DNA of 64,000 nucleotides from Micromonospora mirobrigensis (GTDB taxonomy: Bacteria; Actinomycetota; Actinomycetes; Mycobacteriales; Micromonosporaceae), in the NCBI RefSeq assembly GCF_900091555.1, contig NZ_FMCX01000001.1, forward strand, positions 248,001-312,000, given 5' to 3'. This document shows, piece after piece, positions 47,304 through 55,721 of the stretch (within the stretch, counting starts at the first letter, position 1; the number at the start of each line of letters is the position of its first letter). Under the pieces are notes generated by a model that searched no databases, was not told where the DNA came from, and was given only the letters and a program-made list of their open reading frames with translations. A program made the translations under genes and the position numbers.

Positions 47304-47867
47304 GTGAGCGCCGGCATCGAGCACGAGGACCTCTTCCGCCAGGTCTACGCGGCCAACTTCGACCGCCTCCTGGCGTACGCGCTGCGCCGGGTCGCGCAGC
47401 CCGAGGACGCCGCGGACGTGGTGGCCGAGGTCTTCCTCGTCGCCTGGCGTCGCCGGGACGTGCCACCGGAACCCGAGACCCGGCTCTGGCTCTACGGCGT
47501 GGCCCGGCGGGTGCTGGCCAACCACCACCGCGGCACCCAGCGCCGGGAACGGCTCGGCGACCGGCTGCGGCACCGGCTGCGCGGCGGTCCACCGGCGGAC
47601 CCCGGCAGCCAGGTCCCGGAGCGACTCGCCGTCCGATCGGCGCTGGCCCGCCTCGGCGAACTGGACCGCGAGGTGCTCATGCTGACCTTCTGGGAGGGCC
47701 TGGAGCCGCGGGAGATCTCCACGGTGCTGCGGGTCAGCCCGGCCGTGGTCCGCACCCGACTGAGCCGGGCCCGGGCCCGGCTACGCGACATCCTCCGTGA
47801 CGAAGCCGGGCCGGCCGGACATGAACCCGGTGTCATGGCCGTACGCATCCCCGAGGAGGGCAGATGA
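47304..47867 (+). CDS. ECF RNA polymerase sigma factor
   Basis: The 187-residue product has region 2 (FDRLLAYALRRVAQPEDAADVVAEVFLVAWRR) and region 4 (LGELDREVLMLTFWEGLEPREISTVLRVSPAVVRTRLSRARARL). The GTG has GGGAGG four bases upstream. It is transcribed from the twin-palindrome promoter divergently from the Clp-N/HTH gene. Its stop overlaps the start of the next gene (ATGA), which probably encodes its anti-sigma factor. Confidence 0.92.
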   Translation: MSAGIEHEDLFRQVYAANFDRLLAYALRRVAQPEDAADVVAEVFLVAWRRRDVPPEPETRLWLYGVARRVLANHHRGTQRRERLGDRLRHRLRGGPPADPGSQVPERLAVRSALARLGELDREVLMLTFWEGLEPREISTVLRVSPAVVRTRLSRARARLRDILRDEAGPAGHEPGVMAVRIPEEGR

Positions 47868-48952
47868 CCGACGAGCACCTGGACCGGATGGTCCGAGACG
47901 CCGACCCGTACCGGCCGGAGGCCGTCCGGCACCTCGACGGGGTCGCGCAACATCTCCTGGAGGAGATCATGTCCACGCCGACCCTGGCCCCCGCCACCGA
48001 AGAACCGCCCCCGCCACGACCGGCCCGCCGCGGGCTGGTGAGCGGCCTCGCCGCCGCGGGTGTCGCCGCCGTCCTGCTCACCGGCTTCGTCGCCGCCACG
48101 GCCCTGCGGCCCGCGCCCCCGGACGGCCGCCAGGCGTCCCCGGTCACCCCCGTCACCGCCTCGGCGGGGCCGCAGGCGGTCGCCTACTCGGCGATGGTGC
48201 TCAAGGCCGCCGAGCAGAACCCCCGCCTGCTGATCGACCAGCCCGGTTGGAAGGCCACCACCGTCTACGGGTTCACCGAGAAGCAGGGCACGATCGGCTT
48301 CACCAACGGCGACCGACAGGTGGAGATGAACTGGTACCCGGCCGAGCAACACCAGAACTACTACCGGGACCGGCTCGGCGTCAGCAAGCCGGAGAAGGTC
48401 ACCGTGGACGGTCAACCCGCGGACCTGTTCCGCTACAGCGGGAACGACTTCGCCGTCATGCTGCGCCCCCGCGACGGCTCCTTCGTCGAACTGCGCGCCG
48501 GCGGGATGCGGCGGGCCGAGTTCGACCGGATGCTGGCCGCCGTGGTGCGCGTCGACGTCCGGACCTGGCTGGCCGCGCTGCCCGCGGAGATCGTCACCCC
48601 GGACCGGATCGAGGAGCGGGCGGCCACCGTCCTCGCCGACGTGCCACTCCCCCCGGGCTTCGACAAGGCCGCGCTGAGCGAGCTGGGCGTCAACGACTCC
48701 TACCAGTTCGGCGCCCAGGTCACCGCCCGGGTCGGCTGCGGCTGGATCGAGGAATGGCTGCGGGCCCGCAAGGCCGGCGACGACGCCGCCGCGAAGCGCG
48801 CCGTCGACGCGCTGCGCAGCAGCCACAAATGGAAGGTGCTGCACGACATGAACGAGGCCGGCGACTATCCCGAGGTGTTCTGGGAGTACGCCGACAAGGT
48901 GGCCGACGGAGACCGGCCAGCCGGATACCGCAGCGCGCTGGGCTGCGACTGA
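47864..48952 (+). CDS. single-pass membrane protein, probable anti-sigma partner
   Basis: The 362-residue product has a short cytoplasmic N-terminus (residues 1-55, including LDGVAQHLLEEIM), one membrane helix (about 57-80) and a large external domain with no recognised family. The translationally coupled position after an ECF gene and the topology suggest an anti-sigma role, but no zinc motif is present. The external part (KATTVYGFTEKQGTIGFTNGDRQVEMNWYP) may sense an envelope signal. Confidence 0.82.
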   Translation: MTDEHLDRMVRDADPYRPEAVRHLDGVAQHLLEEIMSTPTLAPATEEPPPPRPARRGLVSGLAAAGVAAVLLTGFVAATALRPAPPDGRQASPVTPVTASAGPQAVAYSAMVLKAAEQNPRLLIDQPGWKATTVYGFTEKQGTIGFTNGDRQVEMNWYPAEQHQNYYRDRLGVSKPEKVTVDGQPADLFRYSGNDFAVMLRPRDGSFVELRAGGMRRAEFDRMLAAVVRVDVRTWLAALPAEIVTPDRIEERAATVLADVPLPPGFDKAALSELGVNDSYQFGAQVTARVGCGWIEEWLRARKAGDDAAAKRAVDALRSSHKWKVLHDMNEAGDYPEVFWEYADKVADGDRPAGYRSALGCD

Positions 48953-48964
48953 GACATCAGCGGC

Positions 48965-48997
48965 GCCGACCGGGCCTCCGGCAGGGACCCGGTCGGC
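48965..48997 (+). terminator. hairpin terminator of the ECF operon
   Basis: A 10-bp stem (GCCGACCGGG with CCCGGTCGGC) and a 13-base loop begin 13 bases after the stop of the membrane protein gene. Confidence 0.6.
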
Positions 48998-49048
48998 ACC
49001 CCGAAACCCGCTGGCGCCGCGCGGCCATGCGGACTAGAACGTGATCCC

Positions 49049-50074
49049 ATGATCTCGAAATCCGTACCCCGGCTGGTCGCCGGACGTCTGGTGCTGGAAC
49101 CCCTGGACGGCCCGGCCGCCAGCGCGGTCCGGGCCGGCGACCTCGCCGGCCTCACCGTCGCCGACGGCTGGCCGCACGACGACACCCTGGACGGCCTGGG
49201 CGGCATCGCCGACGGCCACTCCTTCGGCTGGCTGGTCACCCTCGACGGCGTCGTCATCGGCGACTGCGGGGTGCACGGGCCGGCCGACGAGCACGGCGAC
49301 ATCGAGATCGGGTACGGACTGGCCGCCCCCCACCGCGGACACGGCCACGGCGCCGAGGTGGTCGCGGCGCTCACCCGGCACCTGCTGTCCCGCCCCGAGG
49401 TGCGCCGGGTCGTCGCCGGCACCGAGGCCGGCAACCGGCCCAGCCGGCGGGTGTTGGAACGCGCCGGCTTCCGGCACACCGGCACCGACGGCGACGAGCT
49501 GCGGTACGCCGCCGACACCCCACCGCCGACCATCCTGTTGATCTCCGGCAGCACCCGGGCGGCGTCCACCAACTCGGCCGCCCTGCGGACCGTCGCCGCC
49601 GTCGCCCCCGACGGCGTCCACACCCAGCTCTACGACGAGCTGGCCGCCCTGCCGGCGTTCAACCCCGACGACGACCGGGAGTCGGTGCAGTTGCCCCCGG
49701 CCGTGGCCCGGCTGCGGGCCCGGCTCGACGCCGCCGACGGCGTGCTGCTCTGCACCCCCGAGTACGCGGGCACCCTGCCCGGCAGCCTGAAGAACCTGCT
49801 CGACTGGACGGTGGGCGGTGGCCAGCTCGACGGCAGGCCGGTGGCCAGCCTCAACGTCGCCGCCCCGGGCCGGGGCGACGGGGCGCAGGCCACCCTGCGG
49901 CTCGTCCTGGGCTACGTCGCCGCCGAGCTCAGCGAGGCCGCGAGCGTCCGGCTGGTCGTGCCGCGCGACGCCGTGGGCGACGACGGTCTCGTCGTACGCC
50001 CCGACGTGCGCGACGAGCTGCGCCGGGTGCTCACCGTCTTCGCCGACGAACTGCGGGAGCGACAGCCGGCCTGA
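49049..50074 (+). CDS. fusion of GNAT acetyltransferase and NADPH-dependent FMN reductase
   Basis: The 341-residue protein has two domains. Residues 1-155 are GNAT-like, with the acetyl-CoA loop GLAAPHRGHGHGAEVVAAL and the late NRPSRRVLERAGFRHTG. Residues 160-341 are a flavodoxin-like FMN reductase, with LLISGSTRAASTNSAAL as phosphate loop and CTPEYAGTLPGSLKNLLDW. The frame is continuous with no internal ribosome-binding site at the junction. The domains usually occur as separate proteins. Activity and substrates are unknown. Confidence 0.88.
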   Translation: MISKSVPRLVAGRLVLEPLDGPAASAVRAGDLAGLTVADGWPHDDTLDGLGGIADGHSFGWLVTLDGVVIGDCGVHGPADEHGDIEIGYGLAAPHRGHGHGAEVVAALTRHLLSRPEVRRVVAGTEAGNRPSRRVLERAGFRHTGTDGDELRYAADTPPPTILLISGSTRAASTNSAALRTVAAVAPDGVHTQLYDELAALPAFNPDDDRESVQLPPAVARLRARLDAADGVLLCTPEYAGTLPGSLKNLLDWTVGGGQLDGRPVASLNVAAPGRGDGAQATLRLVLGYVAAELSEAASVRLVVPRDAVGDDGLVVRPDVRDELRRVLTVFADELRERQPA

Positions 50075-50136
50075 GCGGGCTCTAGGGTCGACCCGGCACG
50101 CCGTCCGACCAACTCAGTTCACGGCAGGGGAAACTC

Positions 50137-50391
50137 ATGTTCGGAAACCGCCACGACCAGCGCCCGCCGCTGCAACGTGCCCTGGAAGCAGCCGCGTCCC
50201 TGAAACCGGGCAGCTGGGAGAGCGTGGAAGCGCTCGCCGTGCTCGCCATCGAGTGCAAGGGCACGCCGGAGGCGGAGCGCCTGTACCAGAGCGCGTCGAA
50301 CGCCGCGGCGCAGTTGAAGGCGGGTACCTACGACAGCGTCCGGGCCCTGGCGTGGCTCAACCGGGCCGGCCGGGAACTGCGCGGCGCCTGA
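50137..50391 (+). CDS. small helical hypothetical protein
   Basis: The 84-residue product (MFGNRHDQRPPLQRALEAAASLKPGSWESVEALAVLAIECKG...) has two similar halves: ASLKPGSWESVEALAVLAI and AQLKAGTYDSVRALAWLNR, so it is an internal duplication of a helical hairpin. GGCAGGGG lies seven bases before the ATG. I recognise no family. Confidence 0.72.
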   Translation: MFGNRHDQRPPLQRALEAAASLKPGSWESVEALAVLAIECKGTPEAERLYQSASNAAAQLKAGTYDSVRALAWLNRAGRELRGA

Positions 50392-50510
50392 GCATCGCAC
50401 CCGGCCAGGGCGCGGCGGAAATTCCTCCGGGGCGGTGTCGATCGACGGGCCGCCCGTTCGACCTGAGGGTGCGAGGGTCGAGAGGCGACCCGGCCGGTGA
50501 GGAGAAGCGG

Positions 50511-50927
50511 ATGTCGAAGTACATGCTGATCATGCGGGGCACCGACCAGTCGAACGCGGCGATGATGGCCGACATCGAGCATCTGATGGCCGCGACGCGG
50601 GAGTTCATCGGGGACATGGTCAAGGCCGGTGTCCTGCTCGCCGCCGAGGGCCTGGACGACGCGAGCCGCAGCGTGGTGGTCGACTTCGGCGGCGAGGTCC
50701 CGGTGGTCACCGACGGGCCGTACGGGGAGACCAAGGAACTGTTCGGGGGCTATTTCCTGCTCGACGTCGCCTCGAAGGAGGAGGCGGTCGAGTGGGCCCG
50801 GCGGGTCCCGGCGGCTCCCGGATCGAAGATCGAGGTCCGGCGGGTGGCCGGGGAGGACGAGCTGCCGCAGGACCGTGAGCAGGTCGCCGCGGAAGGGGTC
50901 GGCAGCCGGGGCGCCGGCCGGGTCTGA
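50511..50927 (+). CDS. YCII-related (DGPF) protein, ECF42 partner
   Basis: The 138-residue product starts MSKYMLIMRGTDQSN and contains VTDGPYGETKELFGGYFLLDV, the DGPF-type YCII signature, and ends with a short acidic tail. YCII/DGPF proteins are encoded next to ECF42 sigma factors and probably feed them a signal; the mechanism is not settled. Its TGA shares a base with the ATG of the sigma gene (TGATG). GGAGAAG lies upstream of the ATG. Confidence 0.92.
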   Translation: MSKYMLIMRGTDQSNAAMMADIEHLMAATREFIGDMVKAGVLLAAEGLDDASRSVVVDFGGEVPVVTDGPYGETKELFGGYFLLDVASKEEAVEWARRVPAAPGSKIEVRRVAGEDELPQDREQVAAEGVGSRGAGRV

Positions 50928-52180
50928 TGGGGCCGGCCGACGTCGAGGCGGTGTGGCGGATCGAGTCGGCGCGGATCGTCGCCGCGCTGACCCGACTCAC
51001 CGGCGACTTCGGGCTGGCCGAGGACGCCGCCCAGGAGGCGGTGGCCGAGGCGCTGGTGTCGTGGCCGCGGGTCGCGCCGGCCAGTCCGGCCGGCTGGCTG
51101 ATGGCCACGGCCCGGCGCCGGGCGATCGACATGATCCGCCGCCGGGCCGCGCTGCGGGACCGGTACGCCCTGCTGGCGGCGAGCGACCCGGCGGTCGACG
51201 GCGACGACGCCGACCCCGACCGGATCGACGACGACGTCCTGGCGCTGATGTTCGTCAGCTGCCACCCGGTGCTCTCCCGCGAGGCCCGGGTGGCGCTGAC
51301 CCTGCGCGTGGTCGGCGGCCTGTCCAGCGAGGAGATCGCCCGCGCGTTCCTGGTGCCGGTGCCGACGGTGCAGGCCCGCATCACCCGGGGCAAGAAGACG
51401 ATCGCGGCGGCCGGAGTGCCGTTCGCGCTGCCCGAGGCGGACGAGCGCCGGGAGCGCCTGGGCGGGGTGCTCAGCGTCCTCTACGTGATCTTCACCGAGG
51501 GGTCGACGGCCACCTCCGGCGACCGCCTGCTGCGTCCCGATCTCGCGTACGAGGCCATCCGGCTGGCCCGCACGCTGGCCGCCCTGCTTCCGGACGAGCC
51601 GGAGGTGCACGGCCTGCTGGCCCTTTGCGAGCTGACGGCCGCGCGCTTCCCGGCCCGGACCGCCAGGGACGGTTCGCCGGTCCTGCTGGCGGACCAGGAC
51701 CGGCGCCGCTGGGACCACTCGGCGGTCCGCCGGGGGCTGGCCGCGCTGGTCAGGGCGTCGAGGCGCGGCCTGGGGCCCTACGGCCTGCAGGCCGCGATCG
51801 CCGCCGCGCACGCGTCCGCGCCCTCGGTCGAGGCGACCGACTGGGACCGCATCGTGCTGCTCTACGAGGCGCTGGGCCGCGTCGCCCCCTCGCCCGTGGT
51901 CGAGCTCAACCGGGCCGTCGCCGTCGCCATGGGCTCCGGCCCGACGCAGGCCCTGGCCATCGTCGACGAGCTGATCGCCCTGGACCGGCTCCCCGGCTCA
52001 CATCTGGTCCCGAGCGTACGCGGGGAGCTGCTGGCCCGGCTCGATCGGCGGGCGGAGGCGCGCGCCGAGCTGGAGCTGGCCGCCCGGCGTTGCGCCAACC
52101 GGCGTGAGCGGTCCGTGCTGGTGCGCAAGGCGGCCGCCCTGACCGGCCACGAACGCGATCAAGGCCCCGGCCAGGTGTGA
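50927..52180 (+). CDS. ECF42-type RNA polymerase sigma factor with C-terminal extension
   Basis: The 417-residue product has sigma region 2 (VWRIESARIVAALTRLTGDFGLAEDAAQEA), region 4 (SREARVALTLRVVGGLSSEEIARAFLVPVPTVQARITRGKK) and a long C-terminal TPR-like extension of about 220 residues with ERLGGVLSVLYVIFTEG, typical of ECF42/DUF6596. There is no anti-sigma gene; the extension and the adjacent YCII protein are the likely regulators. Confidence 0.95.
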   Translation: MGPADVEAVWRIESARIVAALTRLTGDFGLAEDAAQEAVAEALVSWPRVAPASPAGWLMATARRRAIDMIRRRAALRDRYALLAASDPAVDGDDADPDRIDDDVLALMFVSCHPVLSREARVALTLRVVGGLSSEEIARAFLVPVPTVQARITRGKKTIAAAGVPFALPEADERRERLGGVLSVLYVIFTEGSTATSGDRLLRPDLAYEAIRLARTLAALLPDEPEVHGLLALCELTAARFPARTARDGSPVLLADQDRRRWDHSAVRRGLAALVRASRRGLGPYGLQAAIAAAHASAPSVEATDWDRIVLLYEALGRVAPSPVVELNRAVAVAMGSGPTQALAIVDELIALDRLPGSHLVPSVRGELLARLDRRAEARAELELAARRCANRRERSVLVRKAAALTGHERDQGPGQV

Positions 52181-52203
52181 ACCACCAGGTCGGAGCCTTG
52201 ATC
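52157..52203. terminator. imperfect hairpin shared by the sigma gene and tRNA-Lys
   Basis: A 19-bp imperfect stem (52157-52175 with 52185-52203; its outer nine pairs are GATCAAGGC/GCCTTGATC) spans the sigma stop codon and ends three bases from the tRNA 3' end. It may terminate both converging transcripts. Confidence 0.6.
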
Positions 52204-52205
52204 TT

Positions 52206-52281
52206 TGGTGCGCCGCCAGGGACTCGAACCCCGAACCCGCGGATTAAGAGTCCGCTGCTCTGCCAGTTGAGCTAGCGGCGC
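52206..52281 (-). tRNA. tRNA-Lys(CTT), copy 1
   Basis: The minus strand folds into a complete cloverleaf: acceptor GCGCCGC/GCGGCGC, D-arm GCTCAACTGGCAGAGC, anticodon stem GCGGA/TCCGC with anticodon CTT, and T-arm GGGGTTCGAGTCCC. The CCA end is encoded (52206-52208). It is identical to the copy at 59983. Confidence 0.96.
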
Positions 52282-52339
52282 TCATCGGCAACGGGGAGAA
52301 ACGATAGCAGCCCCCCGACCGCCCCTGGAAACGGGCACC

Positions 52340-53047
52340 TCAGCTCCGCAGGGCGTCCTCGACGCCGGTCTCGTGCCGGCCCAGGTGCACCGGGTCGCGC
52401 CCGGAGAGCACGTCCCACGCCGCCTTGTCCGCGGCGCCGTACTCGCGTACGACCCCGCGACTCCACAGCGGCGCGTAGCGCCTGGCCGTCTCGTCGCCGA
52501 CCCCGTTGGCCTGCACGCCGAGAGACCGGCAGAGGGTCACCGCCCGATCGAGGTGGAACGACTGGGTGACCACGGTGGCGCTGCGTACGCCGAAGATCCG
52601 CCTGGCCCGGGCGCAGGAGTCGTAGGTGTCGAAGCCGGCGTGGTCGAGCACCACCTTCCGGTCCGGCACCCCCCGGTCGACCAGCCACCGGCGCATCGCG
52701 CCCGGCTCGTCGTAGCCCCAGTCCATGTGGTCGCCGGAGACGAGGATGGCGTGGACCTTGCCGGCGGCGAGGAGTTGCCGCGCGATCTCCAGCCGGGCGG
52801 CCAGGAACGCCGAGGGCTGCCCGTCGGGGTCGACCTGGGCGCCCAGCACCAGCGCCACCGGCGCCTCGGGAACGTCGTCGACGGTGAAGGTGTGGCCGGC
52901 CGCGCCGGAGCGTACCCAGACCACGCTGCCGCCGGTGGTCCCCCCGGCCACCAGCGCACCGATGGCCGCGACCAGCAGGACGCGCCGCAGCCAGCGGGCC
53001 CGGTGTGCGTCACGGATCCGACCGAGCACCCGACGAAGGACAGCCAC
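52340..53047 (-). CDS. SanA/YdcF-like DUF218 membrane protein
   Basis: The 235-residue product has an N-terminal membrane helix (about residues 18-38) and a DUF218 domain with VALVLGAQVDPDGQPSAFLAARLEIARQLLAAGK, VSGDHMDWGYDEPGAMRRWLVDRG and TVVTQSFHLDRAV. SanA-type proteins affect the permeability barrier of the envelope and glycopeptide sensitivity in enterobacteria; the reaction is unknown. The GTG at 53047 is chosen because it precedes the membrane anchor. A much longer frame upstream is a shadow of the helicase gene. Confidence 0.88.
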   Translation of the reverse strand: MAVLRRVLGRIRDAHRARWLRRVLLVAAIGALVAGGTTGGSVVWVRSGAAGHTFTVDDVPEAPVALVLGAQVDPDGQPSAFLAARLEIARQLLAAGKVHAILVSGDHMDWGYDEPGAMRRWLVDRGVPDRKVVLDHAGFDTYDSCARARRIFGVRSATVVTQSFHLDRAVTLCRSLGVQANGVGDETARRYAPLWSRGVVREYGAADKAAWDVLSGRDPVHLGRHETGVEDALRS

Positions 53048-53179
53048 GGTCCCAGTATCGCGGCAGGGGCAAGGTCGGTGGGCGACCCTCCACAGCCGAC
53101 GCCCGGTCGGACCCAGCCGGTACGGTGGCCGGATCGAATCCCGTCGGTCCCGGCGGCCGGGCGGGTGTGGGGAGGGTTC

Positions 53180-55324
53180 GTGACGTCCAGGGCAGCCGAC
53201 ATCGCGGCCGAGCAGGCATACTTCGACACGGCGGCGGCGCACCGGGACCGGCGCCGCGACCATCTGCGGCAGCTGCCGTCCGCCGCCGCCCACTCCGGCG
53301 CCGCCGCGCACCTGCGCCGGTACGCCGAGGACGCGCAGCGGGCGTTGGGCGCGGCCGACGAGGCGGTGGCGTTCGGCCGGGTGGACGCCGAGGCGGGTGA
53401 CAGCCTGTACGTCGGGCGGCACCTGATCCGGGACGCCGAGGGCGAGGTGCTGGTGGTCAACTGGCACGCGCCGGCCGCCGCCGGCTGGTTCGCGGCCACC
53501 CCCGAGAACCCCGCCGGGGTACGCCGCAAGCGCGCCTTCACCTGCACCGGAAACACCATCGAGGAGCTCACCGACACGATCCTCGCCGAGATCGCCGAGG
53601 CGGTGGACGCGCGCCTGCTGGCCGAGCTGGCCCGGGGTCGTACCGGCAGCATGCGGGACATCGTGGCCACCATCCAGGCGGCCCAGTTCGCGCTGGTCCG
53701 CGCGCCCCGCGACCAGGTGCTGGTGATCGAGGGAGGTCCGGGCACCGGCAAGAGCGCGGTGGCGCTGCACCGGGTCTCCTGGCTGCTGTTCAACCACCGG
53801 GAGGAGATGTCCGCCGCCGACGTGCTTGTCGTCGGGCCGCACCCGACCTTCGTCCGCTACATCGGCCAGGTGCTGCCGGCGCTCGGCGACGACGGGGTGG
53901 AGCTGCGCGACGTCGGCCGGCTCGGTCCGGACGTGCCGAGGGGCCGCACCGAGCCCGACGGGGTGGCCCGGATCAAGGGCGAGGCCCGGATGGCGGGTCT
54001 GCTGGCCCGCGCGCTGGACGCCCGGGTCGGCGTACCCGATCCGGCCGAGCGGCTGCTGGTCGGCGGCCGGTTCGTCACGCTGCCCGGTGCGCAGGTCGCG
54101 GAGGCGCTCGCCGCGGTGCGGGCGGCCGCCCTGCCGTACGCGGGTCGGCGTCGGCTGCTGCGCGACCGGCTCGCCGCCCTCGTGACGGCCCGGACCGGGG
54201 TCGCCGGGGCCGGGGCGGACGCGGTCGGCAACCTCACCGAGCGGCTCTGGCCGCAGCAGACCCCGACGGGGCTGCTGCGCGGTCTGCTCGGCTCCACCGC
54301 GCGGCTGCGGGCGGCCGCCGGGGGCGAGTTCACCGCGGCCGAGGTCGCGGCGCTGCACCGGCGGGGCGCGGACCGGTTGTCCCGGGAGACCTGGTCGGCG
54401 GCGGACCTGCCGTTGCTGGACGAGCTGGCGCACCTGATCGACGGGCCGGGCCGGCGGTACGCGCACGTGGTGGTCGACGAGGCGCAGGACCTCTCCCCGA
54501 TGCAGTTGCGCGCGGTGGCCCGGCGCAGCGAAGGGTCGCTGACGGTCGTCGGTGACCTGGCCCAGTCCACCGGGAGCTGGGCGCGCGACTCGTGGGACGA
54601 GGTGCTCGCCCACCTGCCGACCGTCCACCCGGCCACCGTGACCGCGCTGCGCTACGGCTACCGCGTACCCCGGCAGGCGTACGCGACGGCGGCGCCGCTG
54701 CTGCCGGTGGCCGCGCCGGGCGTGGCGCCGGTGGAGGTGGTGCGGGACGGCCCGGCGGAGACCGGCGTGCACCGGGTCGGCCTGGCCGAGCTGGCCGGCC
54801 GGGCGGTGGCGGTGGCGCGGGAGCACGCCGAGGCCGGCCGGTTCGTCGGGGTGGTCTGCCCGCCCCGGCAACGGCGGCCGGTGGAGGCGGCGCTGGCCGC
54901 GAACGGCGTGGCGTGGAGCAGCGCCGACCGGGGGGAGCTGGGCGGCGCGGTCAACCTGATCAGCCCGCAGGAGGCCAAGGGCCTGGAGTTCGACGCGGTG
55001 GTGGTGGTCGAGCCGGTGGAGATCGTGGCCAGCGACGAGCGCGGGCACCGGCTGCTCTACGTGGCACTGACCCGCACCACCGGACACCTCGACATCGTCT
55101 GCACCGGTGACCCGGTGCCGCTGGACGCGCCGGTCCGTCCCCGCCCGCCGTTGGTCGAGCCGGACGTGGCGTTCACCCGGCGGGAGGCGCACCGGCTGGC
55201 CGAGCACCTGGCCGGTCAGCTGCGGGGCGCCGCCCCGCCGGCGTTCTGGGCCGACGTGCTCGCCGAGATCCGGGAGCTGCTGCCCGCCGACGGGGTCAGT
55301 TCCGGGCGGCCGGCGGACGACTGA
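53180..55324 (+). CDS. HelD-like superfamily 1 helicase (RNA polymerase recycling type)
   Basis: The 714-residue protein has a helical N-terminal arm (EQAYFDTAAAHRDRRRDHL), then Walker A GGPGTGKSAVALHR near residue 186, motif II VVVDEAQDLS near 432, and late motifs ISPQEAKGLEFDAVVVVEP and LLYVALTRTT. HelD clears RNA polymerase from DNA and nucleic acid and can protect against rifamycins in actinobacteria. UvrD-type DNA repair helicases share the fold, but the N-terminal arm favours HelD. The GTG has GGGGAGGG five bases upstream. Confidence 0.92.
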   Translation: MTSRAADIAAEQAYFDTAAAHRDRRRDHLRQLPSAAAHSGAAAHLRRYAEDAQRALGAADEAVAFGRVDAEAGDSLYVGRHLIRDAEGEVLVVNWHAPAAAGWFAATPENPAGVRRKRAFTCTGNTIEELTDTILAEIAEAVDARLLAELARGRTGSMRDIVATIQAAQFALVRAPRDQVLVIEGGPGTGKSAVALHRVSWLLFNHREEMSAADVLVVGPHPTFVRYIGQVLPALGDDGVELRDVGRLGPDVPRGRTEPDGVARIKGEARMAGLLARALDARVGVPDPAERLLVGGRFVTLPGAQVAEALAAVRAAALPYAGRRRLLRDRLAALVTARTGVAGAGADAVGNLTERLWPQQTPTGLLRGLLGSTARLRAAAGGEFTAAEVAALHRRGADRLSRETWSAADLPLLDELAHLIDGPGRRYAHVVVDEAQDLSPMQLRAVARRSEGSLTVVGDLAQSTGSWARDSWDEVLAHLPTVHPATVTALRYGYRVPRQAYATAAPLLPVAAPGVAPVEVVRDGPAETGVHRVGLAELAGRAVAVAREHAEAGRFVGVVCPPRQRRPVEAALAANGVAWSSADRGELGGAVNLISPQEAKGLEFDAVVVVEPVEIVASDERGHRLLYVALTRTTGHLDIVCTGDPVPLDAPVRPRPPLVEPDVAFTRREAHRLAEHLAGQLRGAAPPAFWADVLAEIRELLPADGVSSGRPADD

Positions 55325-55706
55325 TGGCGGCCGAGTCGAGCCGGCGCCCCACCGTCCACTGGAGGATGTCGTGCTCGATGTCGGCCTTCTTGGCCTTGCT
55401 GGGCACGGCGATGCCCAGTTCCTTGGCCAGCGCCCGCAGCTTCGCCACGGTGAGCTTCAGGTCGGCGAGGTAGCGGGCGCCGGCCGTCCGGTCGCCGATC
55501 GCCGCCAGGTCGGTGCGGACCCGGTCGGCGTCCACCCCGGCCGGCGCCGGGGCGGCGGCCGGCCGGGCGGCGCGGCGGGTCCGGTCGACCACGGCCAGCT
55601 TCGCCGTGCCGTCGGCCAACGCGGCGAGCTGGTCGGGGGGCAGCGCACGGACGAACTCCGCCACCCGCAGGAGTACGGCGTGGGCGAGGTCGGCGGGGTC
55701 GGTCAC
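55296..55706 (-). CDS. small ParA-associated protein with Rho-N/SAP-like C-terminus
   Basis: The 136-residue product has a helical N-terminus (ADLAHAVLLRVAEFVRALPPDQLAALA), an Ala/Pro/Arg-rich linker, and a C-terminal helix-extended-loop-helix (KLTVAKLRALAKELGIAVPSKAKKADIEHDILQWT) like Rho-N or SAP nucleic-acid-binding motifs. It follows parA after 15 bases, so the two form an operon, and the motif fits a DNA-binding partner in place of ParB. Its 3' end overlaps the helicase gene by 29 bases. Confidence 0.78.
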   Translation of the reverse strand: MTDPADLAHAVLLRVAEFVRALPPDQLAALADGTAKLAVVDRTRRAARPAAAPAPAGVDADRVRTDLAAIGDRTAGARYLADLKLTVAKLRALAKELGIAVPSKAKKADIEHDILQWTVGRRLDSAAISRPPAARN

Positions 55707-55721
55707 CGGGTGGCTCTCCTT

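Noticed and set aside
52340..55207. A 955-codon minus-strand frame across the helicase gene
   Set aside because: Its first part is the antisense shadow of the GC-rich helicase gene; only the last 235 codons, after the GTG at 53047, read as a protein (DUF218).
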